From Absidia repens (Eukaryota > Mucoromycota > Mucoromycetes > Mucorales > Cunninghamellaceae), in the NCBI GenBank assembly GCA_002105175.1, contig MCGE01000003.1:434001-498000 (forward strand): 64,000 nt of DNA. The letters are read 5' to 3'. This document shows, one piece after another, positions 39,351-51,624 of the stretch. Each line of letters starts with the position of its first letter. The first letter of the stretch is position 1. The notes beneath the pieces are model-generated. The model made no database searches and had not been told where the DNA came from. It saw only the letters and a program-made list of their open reading frames with translations. Position numbers and translations under genes: made by a program.

Positions 39351-41321
39351 TCATTTTTTATTTTCTATATATAATACCATTTGTTGTTGCGGAAATGGAT
39401 TAGAATATGACCGTCGTCGAACAAATCGAGGCTGCTGTTGCTGCTGTTGCTGCTGTTGTTGCTGTTGCTGTTGTTGATGTTGTTGATGTTGTTGATGTTG
39501 CTGTTGTTGATGCTGATGTTGCTGTTGCTGTTGTTGTTGTTGTGGTAGGCAGCTACCAATAGGGGGGATTGGACCGCTGTTGCCACTATTAAAATTCCCT
39601 TCAGTCAATGATTTCCATGCGTAATAGTCCACAAGAGGCTGCTGATGATCCGTATGAGTGGTAGGCCGTTGGTAAGGTTGATAGCCTCGTTGATGATGGT
39701 GGTGGTGGTGGTGAGCATGAGGATGTTGGTGATGGTGATAAAGGTTATGATCTGTTAATGTAGCCGATTTTATGGTTTGATTCGTCCAAGCAGATAGAGA
39801 CGGTGTAGACGCAATTCTTGGTAAGGTCCTTGAAGATGATGATGTGGTGCTGACTGGGGTCGGGAAAACAAATGACTGTTGCTGTGATTGACTTGCTACC
39901 GGTGTTGATGTATATGAAGCTGGATTTGAATTTGTAAAATGTTGCTGGTAAATTTGTGGAGGAGCTGGCTGCGGTATTGTATGGTACACTACATTACTCA
40001 TAGGTGTTGAAGAAGATGGTACATGTGAGGTTGACACGTGTGTTGTTGCTGCTGCTGTTGTCGCTGCCGATGTAGGGGTAGAGTGAATGGATGATGCTGC
40101 TGATGTTGGCATATACACTGGGTAAGAGGGTATGCGTAGAGGAATGCGTGTCACTGGTGTATTCAATGGTTGTATCTGCAACAAGTCTGGTTGTGCTGTG
40201 GCACTGAAGAGGTAAGGGTATTGCTGTTGTAATGGTGTTGTTGTTGTTGTTGTTGTTGCATCTGGTGGTGCTGGAAAGAAAAGTCCCATGCTTCGTAATG
40301 TTGCATCCAATATCTGCTGTTGACTCTGTTGTTCCTGCATAACCGCTGCGTTTTTGACTTGGAGCATAAAATTGAAGAGACCGGTTTTCCAATGATCAAA
40401 TTCCACCTTTCCAACAAACAGACAATAATCCAACACGTTCAAAAATTCCAATTCCATAATACTTAGTTCATGTAATTTCATTCCAGATATGTCAGACCAT
40501 GTCTTGTTCGTAAATGTATTGTCGTCATGGAATTTATTAGCTAATATTAAAAGACAGTCGATTAATCAGTCGGTAAGCAGTGGTAGTATAAGAATAAAGT
40601 AGAGAACTATGGCTTACCTAGTAATAGAGCCACAATAAATAATCGATATTCGGATCCCTCTGCCCCTTGAATGCTTGGACTTGTCTGTAATAATTTGGCA
40701 ATGTACTTGAGAGCGAGCAAGACCACAGACTCGGATACTTGAGTGGCTGTCAGAATCTATAACAAAAATTGGTCTGAGTCTCTTCTGCTGAGTAAATAAA
40801 CGATGAAGGTTTACCTGTTGACAAAACCTTTGAAACGCAGGATTGATTGGCTGCTGTAGTATAGAAGCAGTCGTATCACCTTGGTTGATAGATAAGGTAG
40901 TAGTCGAAGCTGCCAAATCGCCATGCCTTGAAGCAGAATGTAAAGCCATTACAGATGACTTGCGCACATGCCATAAAAGGTAAGTCATGGTTGATGCAAA
41001 TTCAGATAGTTGAATAATGGTCATGGGTGTAGTTGGTGTATTTGTTGTACTAGGTATTGGTTCTGCTGGAAGATAAGGCTGAGACGGATGGTGGGCATAG
41101 CCGGCACCGTCACCTTGATCGGCAAGTGGCGTCACTGTAGTGCTATTCGATGCTGAAGAGGAAGGAAGTGGCGATGTATAGGTGTTATTTGCTGAGAGTG
41201 GAGGAGGTCGTCCGGTGGCGGTAGGAATGAGTTGTTGATGATACAGAGGACCAGATACATCATCGACTAATTGATGCATAATGGGTGGAGGTGGTTGTTG
41301 CTGGTGTTGCTGTGGGTACAT
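39351..41321 (-). CDS. Pho80-like (PCL-type) cyclin with poly-Gln tail
   Basis: Exons 40815-41321, 40618-40756 and 39351-40540 give 611 aa. The cyclin region (about 100-270) has QRFCQQILTATQVSESVVLL, GSEYRLFIVALLLANKFHDD, NTFTNKTWSDISGMKLHELS and IMELEFLNVLDYCLFVGKVE. These are the hallmarks of PCL/Pho80 cyclins, which pair with Pho85-type (CDK5-like) kinases. The N-terminus is Pro/Gln/Ser-rich. The C-terminal 300 residues are low complexity, with His runs (HPHAHHHHHHHQ) and a poly-Gln/His tract at about 548-588. The targets are unknown. Length is unusual because of the two tails; the cyclin core is standard. Confidence 0.9.
39425..39545. repeat. CAG/CAA-type trinucleotide repeat (poly-Gln)
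   Basis: Mixed TTG/CTG/ATG triplets on the plus strand encode Gln and His on the minus strand. It lies within the cyclin gene's C-terminal tail and is likely length-variable. Confidence 0.85.
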
Positions 41322-41560
41322 TTGGTTTGATTATTATACAAAAGAGAATAGACAAACTTCTTCCCTTTTACTCGGAGTCTGATAATGACTATGATAATAA
41401 CAATAATAAAAAGGGATCAAGAGAAAGAGTCATAAAGGATAAGAAAAAGGAAAAAGGAAAAAATTTACACGAAAAAAAAAATCTAAAACCGAAAAAAAGA
41501 AACCTATTAATTTTATTCCCCGCATATTTATATATTTACATTTTCAAAAAGGATGACTAT

Positions 41561-43045
41561 TTAAGGTGGTGAAGGTGAGGACGATGATTCAGCTTGACCC
41601 ATTATATTCCGAGGTAAAGGACAGGCCATATCCAATGAACGGCGATTCATGGGTGAAGATGATGCTTGTGGTGTCAAAAAAGCGTTGTTATTGTTGGCAG
41701 CGGCGATCGAATAGGAGGAAGAGGAGATAATAGATAAAATCATGGACGACATGGCCAATGCCGACACTGTGGTAGAGGTTTTAATCATAGATGGATAGTC
41801 TTCATTTTCCTCAGCTTCTTCATTTTCTTTTTCTTCTTCTTGATGACGACGAAACGTTATTAAGGCCAAAAGTTGATGAACGTTTCTACTCCATACCATC
41901 GCATTATCTCGATTTAAAAACGATAAGGATTGCATAGAAGTCGATAGTTTTGTTGTTCTTGTCACTGGCGTGCCTACTGCTGCTGAGCTTGCATTCTGAT
42001 TGGTTTTTGGCATTGGTACTATTGGTGATTCTAGTAAATCCCGATCTTGATGATGCTGTCGTCGTTTATTCCGAAGTAAAATCATGCCAATCACTGTAGC
42101 GAGAATTACACCAATACTCAGACTACATCCCAATGCTATTTTGATACGTTCTCCTTCAGATGTCGACCAAAAGGAAGGTGATGCCGAAGAGGGCGTCGAG
42201 GTCGAGTTGTTACTTTTAGGAGAACTTGGGTTATCCTGTCCATAAATAGCTGAAATCGTATTTGTTGTAGGTTGATAAATTATCAGTCGACTTCCGTTAT
42301 AAAGGACAAGGTCACCTGCCATACCAGTAACAAGATCCGTTGTCTGCTGCTCGATATGCGGAGTTTCAACCATTACAGCGGACGGTGCAATCACACCAAT
42401 TGTTCGCATCCACCTGTCACCATCATCATTTAATTTCGGTATAGCATACAGAGTATCGATTTCATTACTGGAAAACGAAAATAAGGATGTGTTGGACCAA
42501 AATGATGCAAAGTGGCCTTGCCACCGCTTTGTCACGAGATCAAATGTATAGATGTGATTTCGATGGTGATTTCTGTCGTCATTAAAAAAATAATACAAAG
42601 TGGAGTTCACTATGGTCATCTCAGGGGGTGTGATAGGAGTAGAGGGTGGTGGGGACTGGGCGCTGCCTTGATTTTCATTCGAATACCATGACCAGAACTG
42701 GATATCAAAATAATAAACTGTATGTATTCGTGTATTATAAACAATATAATGAGTATTCCAAGATGAAGTGATTAACGTTGAAGCAAGGGAATCGAAATAA
42801 AGTGGAATCGTTTTCCATTGATGGGATTCATAATCAAAAGCGATGATGCTTTTGACATGCTCACCGTCATTTGACTGTCGCTGCTTTTCAGTAGGGATCG
42901 TCGGTGAAATCAGGAGGAAAAGATAATTATGAACAGTTGTGCACGAGAATAAGGAGACCACTCCTTGTTGGGTTTCAGATTCATTTTGCCATGGTATAAA
43001 GGTAATTTTTGGTGAAGAATAGGACGAATCTGATGATGATGTTGT

Positions 43046-43078
<33 letters not shown>

Positions 43079-43225
43079 CGGTTGAAAAGTTTTAATGACA
43101 GTCGATGTGGTATTTGTTTCAACGAGATAAACAGTCGATTGGTAAGTGGTAATACATGAATTTTCTCCAAGAATCAATTTAAAAGCCAGAAATGAAAGAA
43201 CAAAAATTAGGCCAGCAACTTTCAT
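41561..43225 (-). CDS. single-pass membrane protein with Kelch-like extracellular domain
   Basis: One exon, 554 aa, from the Met at 43225; an upstream Met at 43309 would add 28 residues. A signal peptide (MKVAGLIFVLSFLAFKLILG) is followed by a Ser-rich stretch (poly-Ser from TCA/ATC triplets, 43040-43083), then repeated blades such as SIIAFDYESHQWKTIPLYFD, YYFDIQFWSW, HIYTFDLVTKRWQGHFASFW and LIIYQPTTN, like a degenerate Kelch propeller. The membrane helix (about 362-385) reads IALGCSLSIGVILATVIGMI, followed by KRRQHHQ. A 170-residue cytoplasmic tail is Ser/Glu-rich. It resembles fungal Kelch-transmembrane proteins; the role, possibly at the cell surface or in cell polarity, is not known. Confidence 0.75.
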
Positions 43226-43597
43226 TCTTTTTTCATTCTGCGTTGAAATGAGAGTAAAGAAGAAGAAGGAAAATAAAAGGCCAGTGGAAGAGAACTTAAG
43301 GATAAGCAACTGAGGTTCTCCTTTTTTGCATGAATCTTAAAAAAAAGTGCATAATATATCCATGGAACTAATCCAGTCGCTTCCAGCACGTGAATGTCCA
43401 ACCTTTGGGGAGACCGTACTACTTGCCATCATCCTTCCACTGCCAATAGATACCTAGAAAAGCGGAATTTTAACTTCTTCAATTTTTTTTTTTGATTTTT
43501 TCAGGGGCGGACAAATGAAAATCCTTTCTTCTTCTTTCTTTCTTTTTTTTTTTTTTTTTTTTTTGGTTGATTGATAGATTGACATCATATATACATT
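43226..43597. promoter_or_regulatory. divergent promoter region
   Basis: 370-base gap between the one-exon membrane protein (-) and the phosphotransferase (+), with T runs at 43484-43492 and 43544-43564 close to the plus-strand start. CACGTG at 43388-43393 is a candidate E-box. Confidence 0.45.
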
Positions 43598-45092
43598 ATG
43601 CCATCCTTATTATCATCAGATTTTTTGACACAAGAACAACTGGAAAACCTTAAATACTACAAATATGCTGCTGTTGATAAATCGTTTACCACCAAATACA
43701 TTCTTCGCCACTATTGGAATGCTGCCATTGAGCTTTTTCCCATGTGGATAGCGTAAGATCTTCTGACTACCATTGAGTGTAATGAATTGTTTTCTGATGC
43801 TTCCTTTTTATTTCTAACATAGCCCTAACCTGATTACTCTTACTGGTTTAATATTTATGATGGTGAATGTGATCTTTGCAGCAGTATTCAATCCTGATAT
43901 GGACGGTGAAGGACCACGATGGATGTATTTCAGTTTTGCAGCAGGACTGTGGTTATATTCCACTTTTGACAATGTGGATGGCAAACAGGCTCGGCGAACA
44001 GGTACATCCAGTCCTCTTGGTGAATTAGTAGGTACGTCTGAATGAAAAAAAAAACACATAAACATGTATGTTAACTAGAAGTCATTTCATAGATCATGGA
44101 ATCGATGCCTTGAATTGCTCCATGGCAGCTGTGCTGCAGGCCGCAGGGATTGGATTAGGACATTCTGTGGCAGCTGTGGCGTTGTATGCTATTGCTATGC
44201 TTGGTTTTTATCTTTCCACTGCCGAAGAATATCATACTGGTGTACTCTATCTTGGCTATATCAATGCCCCTACTGAAGGTGTCATCCTTACCTGTACTTT
44301 GTTTATCATCAGTGGAATCTATGGTCCCTCTGTCTATCATCGTCCCCTCAGCTACTATCTTCCCCAGCTGGTCAATTATTTGCCCTCTTCAGCTGTGTCT
44401 CTTTCTGTGGCTCATGCGCTATTGAATTGGATTGGCTTGATGGCGCTCTTCACTCATTTACCTGTCTGGTAAGTAAGAATATAATACTGTTTTTTTGGGA
44501 TAATACTTATACATATTTACATATCTTAGTATGTATGCCATGTATAAAGCCTGTCGAAAAAACAACAAACCCTTTGTACGCACTATGTTGGTTCAAAATT
44601 TACCCATGGCAGTTTATACGATCACTTTTCTTTCTTGGGTGCTGTCTCCTTACTCGACTATTTTGACTCATCATCACTTTATTTTGTATGCTCTTACCAC
44701 CGGGATTGTGTTTGGCAGAATTGCATCCAAGATCATCGTAGCTCACTTGACAAAGTCGCGATTCCCTCGCTTCACAGTTTTATTAATTCCCCTCATTGGT
44801 GGTGCTGTGATTTCCAATCTTCCTCGATTGAATGCAATGTAAGTAATTTAGAAAAAAAAGCTGGTAGCGATAATGAATATTAACTGACCTTGGTTTATTT
44901 CTACCTTTTTTTATTATTAATATTATTATTAGTGACCCTATCTTTACCCCTGAAACGGAATACCTCTATCTATGCAGCTTCTTTCTGTTTGCGCTGGTTG
45001 CTTATTTACGCTGGGCAATTGTGGTCATCAATAGCTTCTGTGGCTACCTTGGTATCAACTGTTTCACCATTCCCAAACGAAAAACATTATAG
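43598..45092 (+). CDS. choline/ethanolamine phosphotransferase
   Basis: Exons 43598-43752, 43823-44031, 44093-44468, 44530-44838 and 44933-45092 give 402 aa. The CDP-alcohol phosphotransferase signature D-G-x2-A-R-x8-G-x3-D-x3-D is present as DGKQARRTGTSSPLGELVDH followed by GID (about 103-125). Seven to ten hydrophobic segments follow. It should catalyse the last step of the Kennedy pathway, making phosphatidylcholine or phosphatidylethanolamine from diacylglycerol in the ER membrane. Whether it is the CPT1- or EPT1-type cannot be told from the motif. The length matches the yeast enzymes (about 390-400 aa). Confidence 0.95.
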
Positions 45093-46298
45093 AATGCAAT
45101 ACCTTTTCCCCTCTACCTCCATATTAGCTTTTGTGTAGTATATTTTTACATGTATTTTAACCAATATTACTATTTATTATGTCATCCAATCAATAAAGAT
45201 CGTTTTTTATGCTTCATCTACTTATTGTGTCTCTAATAATACCCAACAAAAAAACTCGGTCTCGGAAATGGGTTTAAAAAAAGTTTCAAAGGCATAATGA
45301 TGTTAGCCAACCAGACCCGATGTAATACAAGATCATCTCAAATGACAGTTTTTTCTCACCTTCAGCATCATGTGCTGTCTTGCCATTTCCTCTCCTTCCC
45401 CAGAATACTAGTATATTATCACCGTCATCTCATATTTCCCTTCCGCTCACCCCCTCACCAGTCTATCATCGCAAAATGAAAATACCAATTTCTATTTTAT
45501 TTTACAATATCACATTCATGCATCAGTATAATTGATTCAACATTCGATACAAGCAAAATACCATATTCAATTTGGTATACCATCGCTCAACCAATTGATC
45601 ATTTCGTGGATAGACATGGTTCTTAATAGTACCACTACTCCTCATATGAAGATCTCATCCACATGACTCTCTCCCTCTTACATATATTTTTATGGTTTTG
45701 TTTCCTATATTTCTTTACATAACACTATATTACCATCTCTCACTTCGCTCCTTCATCATCTGATGAGATCCCCCCAACTTCTTTCATACGGAGATAAATT
45801 CCCGACATGCTTCCACCTAATAAATGTCAGTTTCCCTCACAATCGATATCGTATTCATCGGATCAAAATTCAACTTTATAAAGATCTATCCTATGTGAAG
45901 ACGGTAAATCATGTGAACGCCCGACAAATAAGGTAAGTTTTTGACCGCCTCACAGTCAGCACTTTTTTTTTTTTTTTTTCAAGAATGTGCTTTTTTTCAT
46001 TTTCTTTTTTTTCGTTTAATACGTGTAATATTTCAATGTACTCAAGTTGCAAATAAGAAGATTAGGTTACAGTAGATGCGCCAACAAAAAAGCGTTGAGG
46101 AACCCACAATAATGATGTTACCGGGAAAACGAAACAGTATCGTTATTGTGCGTAATATATTTATTCTGAAATGTGTAATATACTATGCCTAGCAAAACGT
46201 GGATCTTCAGAACCACTTTTTGCTTGTTTTATTTTTCATCGAAATGAAAATTAGTCAGAACTATAGTTTCCGGTGGGAGGGGAACGCAGTAAAAATTA
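45093..46298. other. intergenic, no gene seen
   Basis: Long AT/TC-rich gap with a T run at 45963-45979. It has CCCGACAAATAAGGTAAG near 45930, resembling a donor, but no open frame leads into it. Confidence 0.5.
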
Positions 46299-46890
46299 TT
46301 TCAAATCCCGCACACGTGTGGTTTATTTTTTCGTCTCTCTTTCTTTCTTCCATTTTTTTTCTTCCCCATTCAACTTTCATGGGGTTATTTTGGACCTAGA
46401 ATTGCATCAGGACTAGTTTAGAAGGGGTTTTAGCTCAGGGATAACAAGATGCATGGGGAAACCCTTCCATTTTGGATCTAGGATCTGAGAGCGCCATCAG
46501 TTGACTGTTTGGAGCCTTCATTAGCTTAGTTTAGTGTTAGTTTGTCATAGTTTGTATCTACTAATGAATAAAATATGTTCTTTTTGATTGCTTTATTGAA
46601 AAATGTCCCGTTTGTCACATTCATCTTTTGTACAATAAATCGCTTCTGCTCTCCATCAATCCCTTTTAGATTAGCGCTGACTGTTGTTGTGTTTCAATAA
46701 AAGATATACCAATAGCCATTATGACCCTTGTATAGTCTATTAAATCCTTTTTGATTTAGGTCCGACCTACTCCAGCATCTCCCGTTAGTCTCCCTCATAT
46801 TCGCACCATTAAAACCTTTGATTACTGTTGGCCTGCGCAGTTTATGAATCTATTGGCAGAGACTGTGCAGAGCAGGATCACTATTCCCAC
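46299..46890 (+). repeat. dispersed repeat family A, copy 4 (forward)
   Basis: The best box copy is here: TTTCAAATCCCGCACACGTG (46299-46318), then TTTTTTCGTCTCTC and a T/C tract. The core is at about 46450-46475 (GATGCATGGGGAAACCC). GAATAAAATATGTTC, CAATAAATCGC and TTCAATAAAAG follow, and CTTTTAGATTAGCG near 46670, shared with copy 1. No coding potential. Confidence 0.78.
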
Positions 46891-47525
46891 CACTGGTTTA
46901 CATTAAGTCATTATAGTTTTTGAGAAATTCCTGTTTTAAAGGACCATTCAATTTTAAGACTTCCCTGCCAAAATTTCCAAGATTCGACCGATTTCGAATG
47001 TTTATGACACAAAGTGATAAAGCTTCATATCCGACTTGAAATACGTATTTGTGCTTCTGGATGAAGGGCAAAGTGAAGTTGTTTTTATTCTGTACACAAG
47101 ATAGAGGTCTTTTTTTTGGCAATGATGTTGTATTCATTTTTTTCATGTCATCAAGAAGCGACTTTTTTTCCGAAGCGGCGGGGGGGGGGTGTTGCATGAT
47201 GATAGCGAGTTTTATTTTCTACTACAGTATGATCAAATACACAGCATAGTAAATACAGTATACCCAAAAATCTAAAGTGTCTTAGAATTGAGCCTAAAAC
47301 CAATTCTAACCCATTTTTAGTGAATCAGCAAGCAGTATTTTCATGCAAGTTATGGGGCTCGTACCGCCCTATAAACTGATTTTGCGGGGGGGGGGAACAT
47401 TCATATGAATTTACAAATAGTAATATTTTATTGAGATAAAGAATACTATACTATACAATCTATACAATAACGACAACAATTAGTAATGATAACTAAATAA
47501 ACTAGCATTCTACTCTATTCTGAAA
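46891..47525. other. intergenic; orphan 99-codon frame
   Basis: On the minus strand, 46898-47197 is open (MQHPPPAASEKKSLLDDMKK at its start), but it begins in a homopolymer C run, has no recognisable motif and no splice support. Two G runs (47181-47189 and 47385-47394) are notable in this AT-rich DNA. I do not call a gene. Confidence 0.4.
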
Positions 47526-48114
47526 CTAATTCTTGCTTTTTCCAACATTGCGATGCCACATACGAATATGAGGAGTGCCATCTTCCAGGAAGGTTTCTTC
47601 ATCGCCCTTTTCCACTGTAAAGCCCAGTTTTTCGTAAAAACCTTGTTTATCGTATTGTGCATGAATAATGATTGATTCCATCCCACGGGTACCGGCATCT
47701 CGTACAACCAGTTGGACGAGTTTTTTCCCCAGAGATAAACCACGAGCATCAGAGATCACGGCTAAGCGACCCAATTTGCCGACCTTTTCAGATACAGAGA
47801 TAAGACGTACCGTGCCTACAGGAACCCCTTGTTCCACTTTTCCATCATCCATTGTCCTATCGCAAAGCGCTATCCATACATCGCTCTTGTCATTGTATTC
47901 ACTAAGAAAAGCAGAATGAATGGTTAGTATGAATCACTTAAATAATAAAAAAGAAGTACAAATATGAAAGGGGATCGCGAACTTACTCATCTACTTCAGT
48001 GTATAAAGGATACTTTTGTTCGTCGACGAATACAACTATGCGAACTTGCATAGATTGTTGTTGATCTTGTTCAGTAGTAGCAGCCTTTAAAATGAGATTT
48101 GTGTAAGTGGGCAT
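47526..48114 (-). CDS. GNAT-family acetyltransferase (ElaA-like)
   Basis: Exons 47987-48114 and 47526-47901 give 167 aa. It reads MQVRIVVFVDEQKYPLYTEV, then GTVRLI, then LGRLAVISDARGLSLGKKLV (acetyl-CoA motif A), GMESIIIHAQYDKQGFYEKL and GFTVEKGDEETFLEDGTPHI. The VFVDEQ...E-D start and FLEDGTPHI end are typical of the ElaA-like GNAT group. The substrate is unknown. The 5' leader on the transcript contains an A/T run (plus strand 48131-48157). It is divergent from the SLC41-like gene. Confidence 0.9.
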
Positions 48115-48787
48115 GGTTGCGAGTAAAGGGTGAAAAAAAAAAAAAAAAAAAAAAAAAGGCAAAACATTATTTATTCCGCCGGACCAGCGAAATGGGGATT
48201 TTTTTAAATTCATATAAACTTTAAAACGAGATCTTCCAATGATGCTGATTTATATTGACTGTCTGACTATTTTATTCTTTAAAAGCAAAATATTTTACCC
48301 AAGGTGACATCGCAACCTGAGTTTATTTTTGCCTTGAAAGAGAAATCCAGGAAGATGAGGATGATAATCGCCGGATGGATCGGCGGTTTCTTTTAAGATC
48401 GTTACAAAACCCAGGGGAAACATTTCAGGTCGTATGACTCAATTCCAAAGAATATCCGTTCACCAAAGGAGTACTCATTTTTCCTTGTCAAAATGAAGAA
48501 ATAAGTTGGTAAAGTATTATAGTGAAGATTATTGATAAGAGCATTTTACGATAAAACTTACCTACATTTATCTTCACTATCCATTTTAGCGCGAAAAAAT
48601 ATAAATTCATGGGTGAGTGTACAACATGAGCCAATAAAAGAACTGACGATTGATTTCAAATCCCGTCTACCTTATTTTGTAATTTTTTCGTCAAAAAGAC
48701 CTCACTTTTTTCTTTTATCTTCTTTAAAAACCTCATCCCTTTTTCTTTTTCTATTACCTCTCCTCCTTTCTTCTCAGTCTTCAGTTG
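48115..48787. promoter_or_regulatory. promoter region of GNAT (-) and SLC41-like gene (+)
   Basis: This gap lies between divergent starts. Plus strand 48653-48669 reads TTTCAAATCCCGTCTAC, a good match to the family A box but without CACGTG, about 120 bases before the transporter start. A T/C-rich tract follows it, as in the repeats. Confidence 0.5.
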
Positions 48788-51207
48788 ATGGCACCTCTTG
48801 TTAGTACAAAAAATGACTATATTGAATTATCAAGTACGTTGAATGAAGATGATGAACCTCCCGATATGCGGCAGCAAGAGCAGCAACAATTAGCTTATCC
48901 TATGGGACACAAGCGAAGTGCCTCCATTCACCGCAACAGTATGGAAGCTTTATTAGAAGAGGCAAATGATTTGACACCGCAGGACGACGATCTAGCGAAA
49001 ACCTCTGTGACAACAACGAGACCCAAGCACTTGATATTCCAGGTACGTAAAAAAATAAAAATAAAAATAAAAAAGGCTTGCTGCCCCCTCTTTAAACAGT
49101 ACTACCACACATCTTCCGTTTTACACCTACCATTCTTTACAACCCTCTCCTTTTTTTTTGTGATATATATTTACAAGCATCATCCATTTCCCCCTTTTTA
49201 TTACTATCATATCTATTTTTACTAATCCATACTTTATTTGTCTCCTCTTTCTTTTCTTCTTTCCTTTATTTCGATTTTTATCATTACTTGTATTTGTGTG
49301 GTGTGGCTTTGAACAAATGGACTTTTCCTATTTTTTTGATTTATTTTGGTTTGGCTTGAATATCTACGCCTATTTTGTCAAATGCACGAAATCAACACAA
49401 CCTTATTCCCAATTGTTATCACAGTCTTTACCTTCGTTGATAGTTTCATTAGTAGGACTTATCGTGGCTGGCGTGCTCATGGATGAATATCAGGTAAATA
49501 TATTGATGAATGGGAATAAAATAGCAAGCAAAAAAATTGTATAGACTAACATTGACTGACTGTGTTATCATCCATTTATATTGCTATAGCATTGGGATGT
49601 CTTTCTCAAAACTCCTGAACTTTTTATCCTGTTACCAATTTTACTCAATTTAAAAGGAAATTTAGAGATGATTTTAGCTTCAAGATTCTCTACTTCGGTA
49701 AACAAAATAACAATCGAACAATATGCAAAAAGAAAAGTATTTCTCATCTAAAATATATTGTGTTTTAGGCCAACATGGGTGATTTGGATTACGGACCTGT
49801 ACGAAGATCATTGGTAATTGGTAATTTGGCTCTATTGCAAGTACAAGCATTGGTAGCAGGGGCTATGGCAGGTCTAGCATCGTTCGCATTGGGACTGATC
49901 ACGCGTCCTGATAGTATTAGCTCTTATTACGAAAGTGTTTACATGACATGTAGTTCTATGGTCTCCGCTTCATTCTCTAGCGCAATCCTAGGTGTTTTTA
50001 TGTGTGCCTTGATTCTTATATGCCGGCACTTCCAGGTCAATCCAGGTAATATGTCTTTCTTTTCTAAGAAAAAAGAAGAAAGAATGATTAGAAATCAAGC
50101 TAATTTTGATTTTGTTTGAATTAGATAACATTGCATGTCCTTTGGCTTCTGCGACTGGCGACATTGTAACGTTGATACTCTTGGCAGGATGTGCTGTGGT
50201 GCTTCAAAATCATATGGGTATGCATAAAAACAAAATCACGAGAAAAGAACCGTCTGGAGAAGATCTGTACAATGCACTAATCGTTTGTTACATTGATGCG
50301 CGGACGGCTATATTAGAATCTCTTTTGAGCACATTTGTTTTCCTGGTAATGCTCTCGCTGGTACCTTTGTTTGGATTTGTGGTATGGAAAAATAAGCATC
50401 TTAAAGATCTATTATTTGTCGGTTGGACTCCTATTGTCTGTGCTATGGTGATATCAAGGTATGACAATATAAAAAATGTTACACTTTATTTTTTGGGGGA
50501 GGAGAGGATTATTTATGCAGCCCTTTTTTTTCATGCACAGTCTTGCTGGCGTAGTATTGGAACAATATGTTGAAAAATACAAAGGTGTGGCATTACTGAC
50601 GCCAGTGTTGATCGGGGTCGCTGGCAATTTAGGATCAATATATGCTTCACGTATCAGCACATGCTTACATCAAGATACTCATGAAAACTACACATCAGTG
50701 GAACGCGTCCTCTTTTTGATGAATATACCAGTTCAGTTTGTATTTTTGGTCATTATCTGGGGATTTGATATGGGTCAATTGGATTACAACTTTTGGTTTT
50801 TTTTTACTTACATTTTGGTGTCGTTGATATGTGTAAGTAACAAAAAAGGGGACTACATCAAAAACAATTACGATACATATTCAAAGAAAAAAAATTGCTA
50901 TGGTAGACCTTTATTTGCTTGAAGATTGGGAAATGGATGACAATAGGATTTTGGAAAATGGGGTATGATCCAGACAATTACGTGATTCCATACTTGTAAG
51001 TAGAATGATTAATGAATAATTATTACAAGACGTGATTAACTTCTTTTTTTTTTTTTTGCGTGAATCATTTTTAGAACGGCTTCCATTGATGTGCTTGGAA
51101 CAGTCTTATTGGTTATTACCTTCTCATTACTTACAAGTTCTGGTGCAAACGATATGTCTGCTCCTGGAAACATGCAAACTTCAAGTCTTGATAATGCCTC
51201 GAGGTAG
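48788..51207 (+). CDS. SLC41/MgtE-like divalent cation transporter
   Basis: Exons 48788-49042, 49425-49493, 49590-49697, 49769-50045, 50125-50458, 50541-50832, 50925-50995 and 51075-51207 join in phase to 512 aa. After a soluble N-terminus of about 85 residues come two MgtE-type repeats: [20 protein letters not shown] then [20 protein letters not shown] then STSANMGD; and [20 protein letters not shown]. In SLC41 transporters these carry the conserved Pro-x-x-x-x-x-x-G-N motifs of the Mg2+ pore. It likely moves Mg2+ across the plasma or an internal membrane. The length matches animal SLC41A1-3. The last exon ends in a Ser/Asn-rich tail. Confidence 0.92.
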
Positions 51208-51620
51208 ATAACAACTCCATTACTACCCAACTCCGACCTTCTCGTTACTCTCTCGACCCATCTCGTTTTTACTAGCACCTGTTACCTTGCCTTCTTTTTT
51301 TTATACTCAATTTCATTTTATCCTATCTTACATTCTATGCATTCCCTTTGTCGTATTTTTTATTCTTGTATACACGAAACACATATTTATTATTACTCTT
51401 CATTTGATTCCCCTCCTCTTTTTTCTGTTTTTTTTTTGGTTTTTTTTTTGAATCATAGTTATTTTGTATCGTTCTCCCTGTAACATTATAGATTATTCTT
51501 TATTCTTTTCCATTATCATCGTATTTACAATATTTATATTTTTATTTGAAATAAACGCTCTGGCGCTCCGCTGGAGCTTTTGGAAATCTTTCGATTTACT
51601 GGGTGTCACAGTTTTTGGTT
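51208..51620. other. intergenic, 3' flank
   Basis: T/C-rich sequence with T runs near 51430-51450 and a GAAATAAACG signal at 51547. No gene is seen. Confidence 0.5.
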
Positions 51621-51624
51621 AAAG

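Noticed and set aside
46898..47197. 99-codon minus-strand frame
   Set aside because: It begins in a C/G homopolymer, with no motif, no splice partners and no recognisable family; probably chance in a gap next to a repeat.
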